A DNA stretch of 64,000 nucleotides, taken from the NCBI RefSeq assembly GCF_000741215.1, contig NZ_JGYX01000005.1, positions 342,701-406,700 on the forward strand. Reading direction: 5' to 3'. Below are positions 56,816 through 64,000 of the stretch, one piece after another (within the stretch, counting starts at the first letter, position 1; each line of letters opens with the position of its first letter). The DNA comes from Bifidobacterium pullorum subsp. gallinarum (GTDB lineage: Bacteria > Actinomycetota > Actinomycetes > Actinomycetales > Bifidobacteriaceae). Below the pieces are notes generated by a model, which saw only the letters and a program-made list of their open reading frames with translations, ran no database searches and was not told where the DNA came from. Position numbers and translations under genes: made by a program.

Positions 56816-58426
56816 ATGATGTCCAGCACCCTCCCACGCCCCCAGTGGCTCGCCGACGCGCGATTCTACGAGATCTACCCGCAGAGCTTCGCCGATTCGA
56901 ACGGCGACGGCATCGGCGACATCCCCGGCATCCTCTCCCGGCTCGACTACATCCGCGACCTCGGATGCAACGCCCTGTGGATCAACCCCTGCTTCGACTC
57001 ACCGTTCAAGGACGCGGGCTACGACGTGCGCGACTACCTCAAGGTCGCCCCACGCTACGGCACCAACGACGACCTCGTCGCCCTGTTCGACGCGGCCCAT
57101 CGACGCGGCATGCACGTGCTGCTCGACCTGGTCCCCGGCCACACCAGCGAGGAGCACCCCTGGTTCCGGATCAGCAGCCGGGCGGAACGCAACCAGTACT
57201 CCGACCGCTACATCTGGACCGACTCGTGGATGTCGGGCGCGGACGGGCTGCCGTTCGTCGGCGGGGAGGCGCCGCGCAACGGCACCTACGTGCTGAACTT
57301 CTTCAAATGCCAGCCCGCGCTCAACTACGGCTTCGCACACCCCGAACGCCCCTGGCAGATGGACGTGGACTCCCCTGCCGCAGAGGACACCCGCCAGGCC
57401 ATGGTCGACGTCATGCGCTTCTGGCTCGGCCAGGGCTGCGACGGCTTCCGCGTGGACATGGCCAATTCGCTGGTCAAGAACGACGACGCCGGCAAAACCG
57501 CCACCATCGCCGCCTGGCGTCAGATGCTCGGCACCGTCAAGAACGAGTATCCCGAAGCCGCGTTCGTCTCCGAATGGGGCGTGCCGGAGCAGGCGCTGCG
57601 GGCCGGATTCGACATGGACTTCTACCTGGACTGGAGCTGGGACCGCAACGGGTATTACCTGCTCTGCCGCAACACCCCCGACCCGCTGGACCGGGAGCGG
57701 GACCACAGCTACTTCTCCGCGCACGGCGGCGGCAGCGTCCACGGATTCCTCGACCAGTACCTGCCGCAGTACGAAGCCACCAAGGACGAAGGCCACTTCT
57801 GCCTGATCACCTGCAACCACGACACGGCCCGGCTGTCGCCGCGGCTGACGCCGGAAGAGCTCGCCGTCGCCTACGGCATGATCCTGACGATGCCCGGCGT
57901 GCCGTTCCTGTACTACGGCGACGAGATCGGCATGCGGTACCGCAACCTGCCCACCAAGGAGGGCGGCTATGTCCGCACCGGCACCCGCACCCCGATGCAG
58001 TGGGACGCGAGCCCCAACCTCGGTTTCTCCACGGCCGATGCCGACGACCTGTACCTGCCGGTCGACCCGGCTCCCGACGCGCCGACCGTCGAGGCCCAGC
58101 GGGCGGACGACGGATCGCTGTACCACTGGGTCCGCACCGTGCTGGCGCTGCGCGAGCGGCATGCCGCGCTGCAGGCCGACGCCGCCTTCGACGTCATCGC
58201 GGCGCCGGAGCACGGACGCCTCTTCGCCTACGCGCGCACCTCCCGCGACGGCTCGGATCGACTCGTCATCGCGTTGAACCCCGGACTGGAAACCGAGTCG
58301 TTCGCGCTGCCGGATACGGCGACGTCGCACGGCACCCCTACGATGGAACTCAGTCGGGGCAATGTGGCGGCCGACGGCACCACGGTGACGCTTGGCCCGC
58401 AGAGTTTCGTGGTGTTTTCCTTCTGA
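56816..58426 (+). CDS. GH13 alpha-glucosidase/amylase-family enzyme
   Basis: The 536-residue enzyme has the GH13 triad D214 (GFRVDMAN), E253 (AFVSEWG) and D336 (CNHDTARL), with FYEIYPQSFADSNGDGIGDI at the N-terminus. It is cytoplasmic. The sequence groups with bifidobacterial alpha-glucosidases or maltodextrin hydrolases; exact linkage preference is not readable. Tandem ATGs at 56816 and 56819 follow GGAAAGGATCC. It is followed by a HAD phosphatase gene 15 bases on. Confidence 0.88.
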   Translation: MMSSTLPRPQWLADARFYEIYPQSFADSNGDGIGDIPGILSRLDYIRDLGCNALWINPCFDSPFKDAGYDVRDYLKVAPRYGTNDDLVALFDAAHRRGMHVLLDLVPGHTSEEHPWFRISSRAERNQYSDRYIWTDSWMSGADGLPFVGGEAPRNGTYVLNFFKCQPALNYGFAHPERPWQMDVDSPAAEDTRQAMVDVMRFWLGQGCDGFRVDMANSLVKNDDAGKTATIAAWRQMLGTVKNEYPEAAFVSEWGVPEQALRAGFDMDFYLDWSWDRNGYYLLCRNTPDPLDRERDHSYFSAHGGGSVHGFLDQYLPQYEATKDEGHFCLITCNHDTARLSPRLTPEELAVAYGMILTMPGVPFLYYGDEIGMRYRNLPTKEGGYVRTGTRTPMQWDASPNLGFSTADADDLYLPVDPAPDAPTVEAQRADDGSLYHWVRTVLALRERHAALQADAAFDVIAAPEHGRLFAYARTSRDGSDRLVIALNPGLETESFALPDTATSHGTPTMELSRGNVAADGTTVTLGPQSFVVFSF

Positions 58427-58441
58427 CAAGGGGTGATTCCG

Positions 58442-59233
58442 ATGGGTTCGGGCATGCAACGGTTCCGTACGGTTGTCGCGGAGCAGGATTCAGGCGATCG
58501 CCGGTACGATACCGTGCTGTTCGACCTGTACGGCACGCTGGTGGACATCCGTACCGACGAGGATGACCCGGAGGCATGGGAGACGTTGCGGGATTTCCTC
58601 GACGAGGCCGGCGCGCATTACGACAGCGCCGACCAGTTGCGTGACCGGTTCATGGGCGCGAGGGCGCTGTCATCGGCGGTGCCGGTCGGGCACGATCCGG
58701 CGTTCTATGAGCCGGACCTGCTGCCGACCTACCGTGCGATGTTCTCGCTGCGCGGCATGCGCGTCGGGGAACGGCTGAGCCGCAAGGCGGCATGGGTGTT
58801 CCGTCAGGCCTCGACGCGCCTGATCTGGCTGTATCCGGGCGCCCTCGACATGCTCAAGCTGCTGAAGGGCCGCGGGTTGCGCGTCGTCCTGCTGTCCAAC
58901 GCCCAATCCTGCTACACCCGCCCCGAACTGACCATGCTGGGGTTGGATGACGTCTTCGACGACATCCTCATCTCCAGCGAGGAGCATGTCCGGAAACCCG
59001 GCAAGGAGTTCTTCGCCCGCGCATTGGACCGCGCCGGAACCACCGCCGACCGGACCGTCATGGTGGGCAACGACGAGGACAACGACATCCTGGGCGCCCG
59101 ACATGCCGGCATCGATGGCGTCTATCTGCGCACCGGCATCTCCCCGTATTCGGATCCGATGGAGTCGGCGGCCGCCGTACTGTCACTGAAGGGCGCCGAC
59201 TACGAGGGGCTGGCCAACTTCCTGCTGGCCTGA
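58442..59233 (+). CDS. HAD-superfamily hydrolase
   Basis: The 263-residue HAD protein has motif I LFDLYGTLVDI, motif II VVLLSNAQ, motif III KPGKEFF and motif IV MVGNDEDNDILGARHAGI. It is probably a sugar-phosphate phosphatase acting with the GH13 enzyme. ATG 58442 is preceded by AAGGGGTGATTCCG; an in-frame GTG at 58433 is less well placed. It is the second gene of the GH13 operon. Confidence 0.88.
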   Translation: MGSGMQRFRTVVAEQDSGDRRYDTVLFDLYGTLVDIRTDEDDPEAWETLRDFLDEAGAHYDSADQLRDRFMGARALSSAVPVGHDPAFYEPDLLPTYRAMFSLRGMRVGERLSRKAAWVFRQASTRLIWLYPGALDMLKLLKGRGLRVVLLSNAQSCYTRPELTMLGLDDVFDDILISSEEHVRKPGKEFFARALDRAGTTADRTVMVGNDEDNDILGARHAGIDGVYLRTGISPYSDPMESAAAVLSLKGADYEGLANFLLA

Positions 59234-59254
59234 CCGGCTGACCAGCCGGCTCAG
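59231..59254. terminator. Short hairpin between convergent genes
   Basis: ACCGGCT and AGCCGGCT pair across a GACC loop between the HAD stop and the LacI stop. The stem is short and no T-run follows. Confidence 0.4.
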
Positions 59255-60273
59255 CCCTCATACAGGCGGTCGGTGCCGCGCAGCACCAGATGCGGCTGCA
59301 CGATCTCATGCGGGGTGTCCAACGGCTCCTCCCGGATGAGCGCCAGCGCCTTCTGCGCCGCCCTGATACCCATATCGCGCGGATTCTGACGCATGGTGGT
59401 CAGGTTCACCGTGTCGGCGTACGGGCTGTCATCGAACCCGATGATCGAATAATCCCGCGGCGTATGGTGCCCGTACCGCACCAGCCGCAACACCAGCGGG
59501 ATCGCCATCATATCCATCTGGCAGCAGATCGCATCGGGGAAATCATCCAACGCCAGCAGCGAGGACAGCGTGGACTCCACGAATTCGGTACCGCGGGGCA
59601 CGGTGATCACCTCCCAGTCCAGCTCGCGGGTCTCCTCCGCGGCCTTGCAGGCGCGGATGAACCCGCGCGCACGGGCGTCGATGCTGGAATGCATGGTCTC
59701 CACAGGAGCCGAGCAGGTATAGACGATATGCTTATGCCCCAGATTGATCAGATGCTGCGCCGCCGTGAACATCCCGTTCTCGTCGTCGATGCTGATCGAC
59801 GCGTCGAAGCCCTCCGTGGTCGGGGTGTTGATGCCGATGATCGGCACATGGGTGCGCTTGAGCTGCCCGATCTCCTCGGCGTCCACGGCGAACGAGGCCA
59901 CGAACACCGCATCGACGTTGCGGCGCACCGGCAGCGTGGTGAAGAAGTCCCGACGGTTCTCCGCGGTGTCGATGTGCTGGTAGAGCGAGATGTCATACCC
60001 GGCATCGTGCATCACCGACTCCACCCCGGCGAATACCTGGGTGTTGAACCAGCTGGTGATGTCCTCGTTCATCAGCAGCGCCACACGGTACGTCTGGCCC
60101 GATTTCAGCGCCGTGGCCGAACGGGAGATATTGAAGTCCAGACGGTCGGCGGTTTCCAGCACCTTGCTGCGCGTCTTCTCGGAGACCAGGTCGGGACGGG
60201 TGAAGGCACGGGACACCGTCGAGATCGACACGCCGGCGGCTTCCGCCACATCACGAATACCCGCCTTGTCCAT
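59251..60273 (-). CDS. LacI-family regulator, probable maltodextrin repressor (MalR-like)
   Basis: The 340-residue repressor has a helix-turn-helix IRDVAEAAGVSISTVSRAFT (about 5-24), hinge SRSATALKSGQ and a sugar-binding core. It is close to the LacI protein at 42733-43737. ATG 60273 follows GGGGAGGCGTGGTCC; the frame is open to 60321. Its position next to the maltodextrin operon and the operators at 60329-60363 suggest it regulates both itself and the glucan genes. Confidence 0.92.
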   Translation of the reverse strand: MDKAGIRDVAEAAGVSISTVSRAFTRPDLVSEKTRSKVLETADRLDFNISRSATALKSGQTYRVALLMNEDITSWFNTQVFAGVESVMHDAGYDISLYQHIDTAENRRDFFTTLPVRRNVDAVFVASFAVDAEEIGQLKRTHVPIIGINTPTTEGFDASISIDDENGMFTAAQHLINLGHKHIVYTCSAPVETMHSSIDARARGFIRACKAAEETRELDWEVITVPRGTEFVESTLSSLLALDDFPDAICCQMDMMAIPLVLRLVRYGHHTPRDYSIIGFDDSPYADTVNLTTMRQNPRDMGIRAAQKALALIREEPLDTPHEIVQPHLVLRGTDRLYEG

Positions 60274-60328
60274 GGACCACGCCTCCCCGCATGCAAGAAC
60301 GCGCTTATCACTGCACGCCACACTCGAA

Positions 60329-60363
60329 TGACAACCGTTTCAAGAATACTGCACACGTTGTCA
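60329..60363. promoter_or_regulatory. Two LacI-type sites upstream of the repressor gene
   Basis: TGACAACCGTTTCA (60329-60342) and TGCACACGTTGTCA (60350-60363) are imperfect relatives of the TGCAAACGTTCGCA sites and fit autoregulation. Confidence 0.55.
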
Positions 60364-60381
60364 ATTCGCGAGTAGCGTGAT

Positions 60382-61080
60382 TCACACGTTCCACTGCTCG
60401 ATGACGTTGTCTCCCTTGTACTGGCTCAGCACCGAATACCGCGCCGTGTCCAGACGCAGCAGCTTGGCCGTCAGCGGATCCATGCCCAGCCATTGGGTGG
60501 TCAGGATGCGCAGCACATGAGCATGAGCCACCAGCAGCACGTCATGGCCTTCCTCGATCAACGGCAGCACCTCGCGGATGGCCACCGTGGTGCGTGCGGC
60601 CACCTCATCCAGTGTCTCGCCGCGGCCGTTGCGCACCGTCACCTGCGTGCCGCCCGGCAACGTCTCCACACGTTCGCCGTCCATAGTCGCCGGCAGCGAT
60701 TCCGTTCCATCGCGCCACAGATCCCAGGGCCGCCCCAGCAGCTGCGACACGGTGCCGCGGGTGCGTCCCTCGGCGCGGCCGTAATCCCACTCCGCGATAT
60801 ACGGCAGCACGTTATGCGTGCCATACCCGGCCAGCGCCGCGGTCTGCCGCGCCCGCCGCAGGGGGCTGGCGAACACGCATCCCTGGGCGAATCCATCGGG
60901 GAACGACTCCCTCAGCCGCACCCCGGCCTCAATCGCCTGATGTTCGCCGGTGGGGGTGAGCGGGATATCCGTTCGTCCGGTGTGCTGTCCGGAAACGCTC
61001 CATGCGGTCTGCCCATGCCGCAACAGCACCAGGCGACCGGGCTTGGGGGCATCGTTGCCGCCAACAATCGTGTCAGTCAT
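60382..61080 (-). CDS. Histidine phosphatase family protein
   Basis: The 232-residue protein has the phosphohistidine motif LLRHGQT (His about 22), an Arg in SPLRRARQT and the second His in LLVAHAHVLR. It belongs to the phosphoglycerate-mutase-like phosphatases, which hydrolyse small phosphoesters. It stands alone. Confidence 0.9.
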   Translation of the reverse strand: MTDTIVGGNDAPKPGRLVLLRHGQTAWSVSGQHTGRTDIPLTPTGEHQAIEAGVRLRESFPDGFAQGCVFASPLRRARQTAALAGYGTHNVLPYIAEWDYGRAEGRTRGTVSQLLGRPWDLWRDGTESLPATMDGERVETLPGGTQVTVRNGRGETLDEVAARTTVAIREVLPLIEEGHDVLLVAHAHVLRILTTQWLGMDPLTAKLLRLDTARYSVLSQYKGDNVIEQWNV

Positions 61081-61158
61081 ACCTCATACTGTACTCGCAC
61101 GCCCACGTTCACGCGGCAATCGACATCCGGTCGGGTACGGGCGGAGGCGGCCACGTCT

Positions 61159-61551
61159 ATGATGGAGACCATGACCGACGAGTATGTGGACTATATGGCA
61201 GACTCCGGTTCCTCAGCAGACCAGATCGTCGCTGGGTTCCACGCCATTGATGAAAGGGTGAACGCCATGCGCGAACAACGGCTCAACGACCCGGATTCCC
61301 TGGGCGACAAACTCATCAAATACTTCATCCCGACGCTGGCCGGTCTGGTTGCCGGCAAACTGTTCCAGGCATTGTGGAACCGCGGTACGTCGCGCACCGC
61401 CAAGGCGGCTGCCGGCGAGAACGCGCAGCAGGGACTGCTGATGAGCGTGCTGTTCGCGGGCGCGTCGGCGGCGTTCGGCGCCATCCTGACCACACTCGCC
61501 GATCGCGGTTCCAAGGCGTTCGTCAATCGCAGACACCGTCGGCACGGCTGA
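61159..61551 (+). CDS. DUF4235 membrane protein
   Basis: The 130-residue protein has two hydrophobic segments (LIKYFIPTLAGLVAGKLFQA and GLLMSVLFAGASAAFGAILT) in the order of the DUF4235 family, small actinobacterial membrane proteins of unknown function. ATGs at 61159, 61162 and 61171 are all possible starts; none has an ideal ribosome site. Confidence 0.75.
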   Translation: MMETMTDEYVDYMADSGSSADQIVAGFHAIDERVNAMREQRLNDPDSLGDKLIKYFIPTLAGLVAGKLFQALWNRGTSRTAKAAAGENAQQGLLMSVLFAGASAAFGAILTTLADRGSKAFVNRRHRRHG

Positions 61552-61593
61552 GCCGGCCGGCACGGGGCACAGGGCACAAGCACACCGACACCG

Positions 61594-61845
61594 TCATCGG
61601 CGCCGCGGCTTATACCCTTTCTTCCGTGAATGCGGACGAATCTGCTGGTTCAACGGCACATATCGATATGAGCTATCGGGGTCGCGGCTCGTCAGGTGCC
61701 ATGTTCCGCATAATTCACACCGGTACACCCATAACTCGATGCCCCGTTCCCTGAAGCTCTCGTCGGCGGCACGTTGCGCCTGCGCCTTGTCGTGATACAT
61801 GATCTTGTTCGACGACGCACAGCGCTTCGGTGTGAAATAATGCAT
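61594..61845 (-). CDS. Small zinc-ribbon-like protein
   Basis: The 83-residue basic protein has CELC followed by GTWHLTSRDP, and an upstream Cys in KRCASSNK. This resembles small actinobacterial proteins with a single knuckle and conserved YRCELCGTWHLT. Function is unknown. GTG 61851 is an alternative start. Confidence 0.7.
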   Translation of the reverse strand: MHYFTPKRCASSNKIMYHDKAQAQRAADESFRERGIELWVYRCELCGTWHLTSRDPDSSYRYVPLNQQIRPHSRKKGYKPRRR

Positions 61846-61916
61846 GCTCACATCATATGGCCCCGCCTCCCCACGCCATGCGCGGTCAATCCCGGCGCAC
61901 GGCGACACAGCAGGCG

Positions 61917-62837
61917 CTACGGCAGATCGTTACCGGCGGCGAGATACAGGTCGTACCATTCCTGGCGGTCCAGCGTGATATCCACACCCTGGATCATCTG
62001 CGTGAGCCGTTCGGGGTTCATCGAACCCAACAGCACCTGCATCTTGGCGGGGTGCCGCAGAATCCAGGCCGTGGCAATGGCGTTTTTGGTCACACCATAC
62101 TTCTCCGCGATGCGTTGCAGATGGTCGTTGAGTTCGGGGAATTTGGGGTTGTCGATGAACGTGCCTTCAAAGAACCCGTACTGGAAGGGGCTCCACGCCT
62201 GGATGGTCATATGCTTGAGCCTAGTGTACGCCAGTGTGCCGCCGTCATGGTCGATGCTGGCGGCATCGTTCATATTGACGTGGAATTCCTGACGGATCAT
62301 GTCCGCGTGGCCCAAGCCGAACTGCAGTTGGTTCACGTGTAGCTTCTGGCTGATAGCGCTCTGCAGCAGCTCGATCTGCATCGGGTTGACGTTGCTGACG
62401 CCGAAATAACGCACCTTGCCCTGTTGCTGCAGGAGATTGAACGCCTCGGCCAATTCATCGAGCTCCACCAGGGTGTCGGGCCTATGCAGCAGCAACAGGT
62501 CCACGTAATCGGTGCCCAGACGGGTGAGCTCCTGAGCAACGGAGTCCAGGATATGACGCTTGGAGAAGTCGTAGCGCTGTCCGCTGATGATACCGACCTT
62601 GGTCTGCAGGTATACGGTGCCACGGCTGACGCCCAGATCGTCCAGCGCTTGGTTGAGCGCGAGCGAGCTCCGTCCGTCGCCGTATACGTCGGCGGTATCG
62701 AAGAAATTGACACCCCGGTCGATCACCGTGCCGACGATTCGTGAGGCCTCCTGGCGGCTCTTGCCGTTCAACCGCATCACACCGAGGGCCACCCGCGAGG
62801 CTTTGACGCCGGTGGTGCCTATCGTGCTGTATTGCAT
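61917..62837 (-). CDS. Aldo/keto reductase, YdhF-like
   Basis: The 306-residue AKR has the tetrad in GVNFFDTADVYGDG (Asp, Tyr), YLQTKVG (Lys) and LLLLHRPD (His), with ATAWILRHPAKMQVLLGSMN near the C-terminus. It resembles the YdhF-type group of NADPH-dependent oxidoreductases; the substrate is unknown. ATG 62837 is preferred because GAAGGGA is six bases upstream. Confidence 0.9.
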   Translation of the reverse strand: MQYSTIGTTGVKASRVALGVMRLNGKSRQEASRIVGTVIDRGVNFFDTADVYGDGRSSLALNQALDDLGVSRGTVYLQTKVGIISGQRYDFSKRHILDSVAQELTRLGTDYVDLLLLHRPDTLVELDELAEAFNLLQQQGKVRYFGVSNVNPMQIELLQSAISQKLHVNQLQFGLGHADMIRQEFHVNMNDAASIDHDGGTLAYTRLKHMTIQAWSPFQYGFFEGTFIDNPKFPELNDHLQRIAEKYGVTKNAIATAWILRHPAKMQVLLGSMNPERLTQMIQGVDITLDRQEWYDLYLAAGNDLP

Positions 62838-63085
62838 ATCCATTCCCTTCGTTGGGTGTGTCCGATGTCGTACATCGTAACGACGCTGATGGATATGTCC
62901 CCCGTTGAGGTCCTGTCCGTTGTTTTCAGAGTTTGTTTTCTGGTGGGTTGTGGTATCCGACTGGCTTTCGGGGTTGTGCGGCCTGGTCGGGCGCCTGGGG
63001 TTGGTGTGTGCGCGGGAAACGGGGATTCCGCGCGGGTCCACAGGCGTCTTGTGTGTGGGTGGGTTTTTGTGGGTGTGGGTGTAAT
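62838..63085. other. GT-rich gene-free stretch after the rRNA operon
   Basis: No gene is visible. The plus strand is strongly G/T-biased from about 62930 to 63080 (repeated GGGTGTGG-like words). Read on the minus strand it is C/A-rich RNA just beyond the rRNA terminator. Confidence 0.4.
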
Positions 63086-63125
63086 AAGGAACCCCCGGGA
63101 GCGTGGTGCTCGACCGGGGGTCCTT
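63086..63125 (-). terminator. rRNA operon terminator
   Basis: AAGGAACCCCCGG and CCGGGGGTCCTT form a long, nearly perfect stem shortly after the 5S gene. On the minus strand it is followed by ATTAC. Confidence 0.8.
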
Positions 63126-63136
63126 GTGACGGTGAA

Positions 63137-63252
63137 TGCGGCGGCGTGCTACTCTCCCACATCCTCTCGGGTGCAGTACCATCGCCGTGCCAGGCCTTAG
63201 CTTCCGGGTTCGGAATGGGGTCCGGGCGTCTCACCTGGGCCATGGCCGCCGC
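63137..63252 (-). rRNA. rrf: 5S ribosomal RNA
   Basis: The minus strand reads GCGGCGGCCATGGCCCAGG, then the conserved GACCCCATTCCGAACCCGG and GAGAGTAGCACGCCGCC, the complete 5S sequence. The ends are set by the helix I pairing GCGGCGGC/GCCGCCGC and could move by one or two bases. Confidence 0.95.
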
Positions 63253-63404
63253 AAATCTTCAATTCTTCTTCCCACCGCTCGGGTGGGGGATGGTCCCGGG
63301 TGGCGGTCCGGGAACCGGAGGATGGACGCGATGTTTCGTTGTTCCGTGTCTTGTGACCGTGCTCCCTGTCGTCCGGGAAAGCGGCCGTCGCGGAAGACGC
63401 GCAG

Positions 63405-64000
<596 letters not shown>

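Noticed and set aside
56999..58459. Minus-strand 486-residue open frame
   Set aside because: It is antisense to the GH13 gene with its catalytic motifs; no start signal or domain.

Overview
The window looks like a chromosomal segment of a Bifidobacterium or a very close relative. It is GC-rich and carries an actinobacterial dnaK-grpE-dnaJ-hspR operon with a HAIR operator. It is dominated by glycan uptake and hydrolysis genes (GH13, GH27-like, GH31, GH127, malQ, pulA) under LacI and AraC regulators, and it ends in an rRNA operon. The genus is inferred from gene content, not from a database match.

Layout. 1-4.7 kb is a plant-glycan/arabinose corner: the N-terminal part of a GH27-like enzyme, a GH43 fragment, an AraC regulator and a GH127 beta-L-arabinofuranosidase. 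4.9-12.8 kb holds a membrane-anchored unknown, a DUF4143 ATPase, a heterodimeric ABC exporter with one degenerate ATPase site, and an aldo/keto reductase. 13.1-14.9 kb is a Schlafen/AlbA-type gene bracketed by 22-bp inverted repeats. 15.1-20.5 kb is a NarL-type two-component system divergent from a bacteriocin-type (lactococcin 972-like) membrane protein and ABC ATPase; an array of CAACAGTTGAA-type sites lies beyond the kinase gene. 20.6-24.7 kb has metG, an AbiEi-like gene, a small LRV protein and rsmI. 24.7-27.8 kb is a decayed island: Rrf2 remnant, SIR2 fragment joined to a foreign membrane-protein tail, tRNA-Ala(CGC), and a XamI-type restriction enzyme remnant. 28-33.3 kb has a HAD phosphatase and the chaperone operon. 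33.6-36 kb encodes a secreted, probably wall-anchored alkaline phosphatase.

36-60.3 kb is an alpha-glucan (starch/maltodextrin) metabolism region. It has two ABC importers without their own ATPase, GH31, two GH13 enzymes, malQ, a type I pullulanase, two LacI regulators and a sugar-phosphatase-like HAD protein. Similar LacI operators built on AAACGTT lie upstream of GH31, the first GH13, malQ, the maltodextrin importer and the second LacI gene, so the set probably forms one regulon. The likely flow is: binding protein and permeases import maltodextrins, pullulanase debranches them, MalQ rearranges them, and GH13/GH31 enzymes release glucose. 60.4-62.8 kb holds small housekeeping genes and a second aldo/keto reductase. 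63.1-64 kb is the 5S gene and the 3' end of 23S, both on the minus strand.

The least ordinary features are non-coding: three 77-bp palindromic elements (two flanking a second DUF4143 ATPase), an 80-bp inverted-repeat element near 38.9 kb, a symmetric four-copy motif at 7.5-7.65 kb, the inverted repeats around the AlbA gene, and the ~95-bp tandem array beside the two-component system.
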